Shown here: in pieces, positions 13,326 to 14,898 of the stretch | Layout: each line of letters opens with the position of its first letter | How positions within the stretch are numbered: position 1 is the first letter of the stretch | DNA from: JADJPL01 sp964607915 | GTDB lineage: Bacteria > Bacteroidota > Bacteroidia > Chitinophagales > Saprospiraceae | Length of the DNA stretch: 14,898 bases | Direction of reading: 5' to 3' | Assembly (NCBI GenBank): GCA_964607915.1 | Contig: CAZSMU010000090.1 | Coordinates: 1 to 14,898, forward strand | Notes under the pieces: model-generated | What the model was told of the DNA's origin: nothing | The model's database searches: none | The model's input: the letters and a program-made list of their open reading frames with translations, nothing else | Made by a program: the position numbers and the translations under genes

Positions 13326-14604
13326 ACCTTTTGCACGGGCTCGGCAGGGGGGGGAAAGATTCTTCCGCCCTGCCGAGCCCGCGCAAAAGCTGCGCATATA
13401 CTCCCTGAAAATTGTCCAGCGCTACGGCCTGCCCCTGGTGTTCTGCTGCCTCTTCAGCTCCCCCGCCCAGGGAAACCTGCACCGCCTGCACTTCCCTTTT
13501 TACTCGATAGACGTACAGGTCAGCTATGCCGATGAGCTGCGGAATTGGCATCCGCCCAGCTCTGATGACCTGCTCTTCGCACGCCCGTTTGAGCGCCTCA
13601 AACAGTGCCGGGCCCACCTCTTGCTCGACGGAATCGCACACGTAAGGCATCAGTATGCCCTCAACGACTGGTTGTCCCTCAAATTGATACAGGCCACTGC
13701 CCGCGCCGTACTCCCCCAGCACTCCCCCCCGGAGCAGGAAATCCTGACGGCTTTCCTGCTCCGGGAATCGGGCTGGGATGTGATCCTGGCCACCGGTGGG
13801 CAAACGGCCGAAACCTATGTCTATTCCGAAGACCAGATTGCGGAAGTGCCCTTTTTGGACGAAAACGGCCGCGACTACTACCACCTCACCCGAGCAGGGG
13901 CTCCGGGTGCCGACTCCGGTGCCGTCTATGTGCTCGAACCGGCCCTGCCGCAGGCCGGCCGCCCTTTCTCTATGTCCCTGGAAAAATTGCCCCGGCTTCC
14001 CGAACAGTGCGAAACCCGGCGGGTATCCTTCTTCCATGCAGGGAATACCCACCACCTGATGCTGGATATTGACCGCGCCGTCGTCGAATGGGTGCGCGAT
14101 TATCCGTTTGTCGAAAGCCACTACTACTTGTCTGCACCGCCTTCCGTCGCCCTGCAATCTTCCCTGCTGCCCGGACTAAGGCAGCTCATCCAGGGAAAAA
14201 GCCGGCTGGAGGCACTGGACTTGCTGGTGGCGTTCACGCGCTCCGCATTTACCTACAAAACAGACCAGGAAGCCTACGGAAGGGAAAAGCCCATGATTCC
14301 GGAGGAGCTTTTCTTCTACCCTTTCAGCGACTGCGAAGACCGGTCGGCCCTGCTCTTTGCCCTAATACGAGCCTTGCTCCCCCTACCGGCCATCGCGGTA
14401 TCCAATGCCGACCACATCAGCGTAGCCGTGGACCTGCCCGGATTAAATGGGGAACATATTCCCTACTGCGGGCGAAACTACGTCGTCTGTGACCCCACTG
14501 GCCCCAACCGCATTTCCCTTTTTCAGACAAACCCTTCTTTCTTCAGCGGCAAACCGTACGAGGTGATCCTCGCGTTCACACCAGATACCTCCCCTGCACA
14601 TTAG
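13300..14604 (+). CDS. uncharacterised exported protein with a transglutaminase-like Cys-His-Asp core
   Basis: A 434-residue reading frame. Near the C-terminus it has FSDCEDRSALLFALIR (C345), NADHISVAV (H372) and NYVVCDPT (D398), with the spacing and context of the transglutaminase-like/papain-fold triad. The preceding VAFTRSAFTYKTD also resembles that fold. Such domains act as proteases, amidases or cross-linking enzymes; the substrate is unknown. Residues 37-59 (KIVQRYGLPLVFCCLFSSPAQ) look like a signal peptide, so the protein is probably periplasmic or secreted. The start is uncertain: the only ATG (13300) lies inside queA, and residues 10-30 come from a GC-rich inverted repeat with a run of eight G, so the lead of about 36 residues may not be real. 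A non-ATG start near CTG 13405, or a base error in the G run, would put the signal peptide at the N-terminus. The middle (about 60-330) is unrecognised. Confidence 0.75.
   Translation: MGTPCLSFRPFARARQGGERFFRPAEPAQKLRIYSLKIVQRYGLPLVFCCLFSSPAQGNLHRLHFPFYSIDVQVSYADELRNWHPPSSDDLLFARPFERLKQCRAHLLLDGIAHVRHQYALNDWLSLKLIQATARAVLPQHSPPEQEILTAFLLRESGWDVILATGGQTAETYVYSEDQIAEVPFLDENGRDYYHLTRAGAPGADSGAVYVLEPALPQAGRPFSMSLEKLPRLPEQCETRRVSFFHAGNTHHLMLDIDRAVVEWVRDYPFVESHYYLSAPPSVALQSSLLPGLRQLIQGKSRLEALDLLVAFTRSAFTYKTDQEAYGREKPMIPEELFFYPFSDCEDRSALLFALIRALLPLPAIAVSNADHISVAVDLPGLNGEHIPYCGRNYVVCDPTGPNRISLFQTNPSFFSGKPYEVILAFTPDTSPAH
13328..13389. repeat. 22-bp inverted repeat directly after queA
   Basis: Arms 13328-13349 and 13368-13389 pair with a single mismatch around an 18-nt loop. 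The core is GGGCTCGGCAGGG/CCCTGCCGAGCCC. It begins three bases after the queA stop. A T-run sits at the outer edge of the left arm and an A-run at the outer edge of the right arm, so no U-tract follows the stem on the plus strand. It resembles a processing or stability hairpin more than a classic terminator. It falls within the apparent N-terminal codons of the next gene. Confidence 0.75.
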
Positions 14605-14643
14605 ACGATACCCTCTTTCACTGTCCCCCTTCGCAATAAGTCT

Positions 14644-14811
14644 ATTAGACTTGTCGCGCGGGGAATCATCAAGGGGTCAAAAAGGCCCTTTTTCGCCCAC
14701 ACTGTGCCTTTTTTCGGTCATATAGCGTCGCTATACTCCCTCAAAAAGCCTTCGTGTGGACAAAAAATGACTCTTTTTCCCTCCTCGCTGACCCCGCGCA
14801 ACAAGTCTATT
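14644..14811. repeat. 168-bp palindromic (MITE-like) intergenic element
   Basis: The 20-base end ATTAGACTTGTCGCGCGGGG (14644-14663) and the reverse complement of 14792-14811 agree at 18 of 20 positions. A perfect 7-bp hairpin, TATAGCG-T-CGCTATA (14721-14735), lies in the middle. Its centre, 14728, is also the midpoint of the terminal repeats, so the whole element is an imperfect palindrome. The arms between also pair in part: CCCACAC with GTGTGG, and A/T runs with each other. It contains no open frame of note. The left end is itself part of a smaller palindrome, AAGTCTA-T-TAGACTT (14639-14653). I see no certain target-site duplication. Part of the right arm recurs in inverted orientation at 15-52. 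It could be a MITE, a REP-like element or a structured RNA. Confidence 0.65.
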
Positions 14812-14876
14812 CTCAAACGCGCGGGAAAAATCAATTTTCGCACTGCGAAAATTGATTTTTCCCGCGCGTTTGAGAA
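14810..14876. repeat. 67-nt palindrome with perfect 33-bp arms
   Basis: Arms 14810-14842 and 14844-14876 are perfectly complementary around a single central C (14843). The outer part is CTCAAACGCGCGGGAAAAA and the inner part is TCAATTTTCGCA. It abuts and overlaps by two bases the right end of the 168-bp element. With A/T runs flanking GC-rich parts it could act as a strong bidirectional terminator, but at about 205 nt past the last stop codon it may instead belong to a neighbouring repeat. The remaining 22 bases of the window show nothing. Confidence 0.85.
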
Positions 14877-14898
14877 ATAATCCATCCTTCCCGTAGGA

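Noticed and set aside
12234..13397. 387-codon open frame on the minus strand opposite queA
   Set aside because: It runs opposite the whole of queA, whose family motifs are clear, and shows no motif of its own.
14605..14898. Possible tRNA or CRISPR array in the palindrome-rich end of the window
   Set aside because: There is no cloverleaf with a T-arm signature, and the repeats are inverted and not evenly spaced direct repeats with unique spacers.

Overview
The window comes from a moderately GC-rich member of the Bacteroidota, most likely near Saprospiria or Chitinophagia. The evidence is a giant secreted protein ending in a CHU_C-type (type B) C-terminal domain of the type IX secretion system (T9SS), a PorP/SprF-family outer-membrane protein beside it, TAnnTTTG-type promoter boxes, and no clear Shine-Dalgarno sequences. 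The placement below phylum is inference.

Layout. (1) 1-167: an intergenic stretch holding one arm of a dispersed repeat and a good Bacteroidota promoter. (2) 168-3783, plus strand: a two-gene beta-oxidation operon, a fused 3-hydroxyacyl-CoA dehydrogenase/enoyl-CoA hydratase (FadN-like order) and an acetyl-CoA acyltransferase, which together cover the last three steps of each fatty-acid oxidation cycle. It ends in a perfect 24-bp-stem terminator that also serves the convergent gene. (3) 10567-3835, minus strand: a PorP/SprF-like outer-membrane protein followed by a 1886-residue surface protein. That protein has a signal peptide, five cohesin-like modules, one SprB-like module, nine Ig-like repeats of about 84 residues plus a diverged tenth, a cadherin-like module and the CHU_C tail. 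The pair looks like an exported adhesin with its outer-membrane partner. (4) 12080-10818, minus strand: a MacB/FtsX-type ABC transporter permease with no ATPase gene beside it. (5) 12255-14604, plus strand: queA (queuosine synthesis on tRNA), then an uncharacterised exported protein with a transglutaminase-like Cys-His-Asp triad. Its only ATG overlaps the end of queA. (6) 14605-14898: no gene. The space is almost filled by palindromic DNA: a 168-bp element with 20-bp imperfect terminal inverted repeats, symmetric about base 14728, directly followed by a 67-nt palindrome with perfect 33-bp arms. Part of the 168-bp element recurs in inverted orientation at 15-52, so this is a repeat family.

I found no rRNA, tRNA, CRISPR array, transposase or phage gene. 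The genes are mostly recognisable families. The least explained parts are the palindromic intergenic DNA, the start of the transglutaminase-like gene, and the cohesin-rich surface protein whose partner is not visible here.
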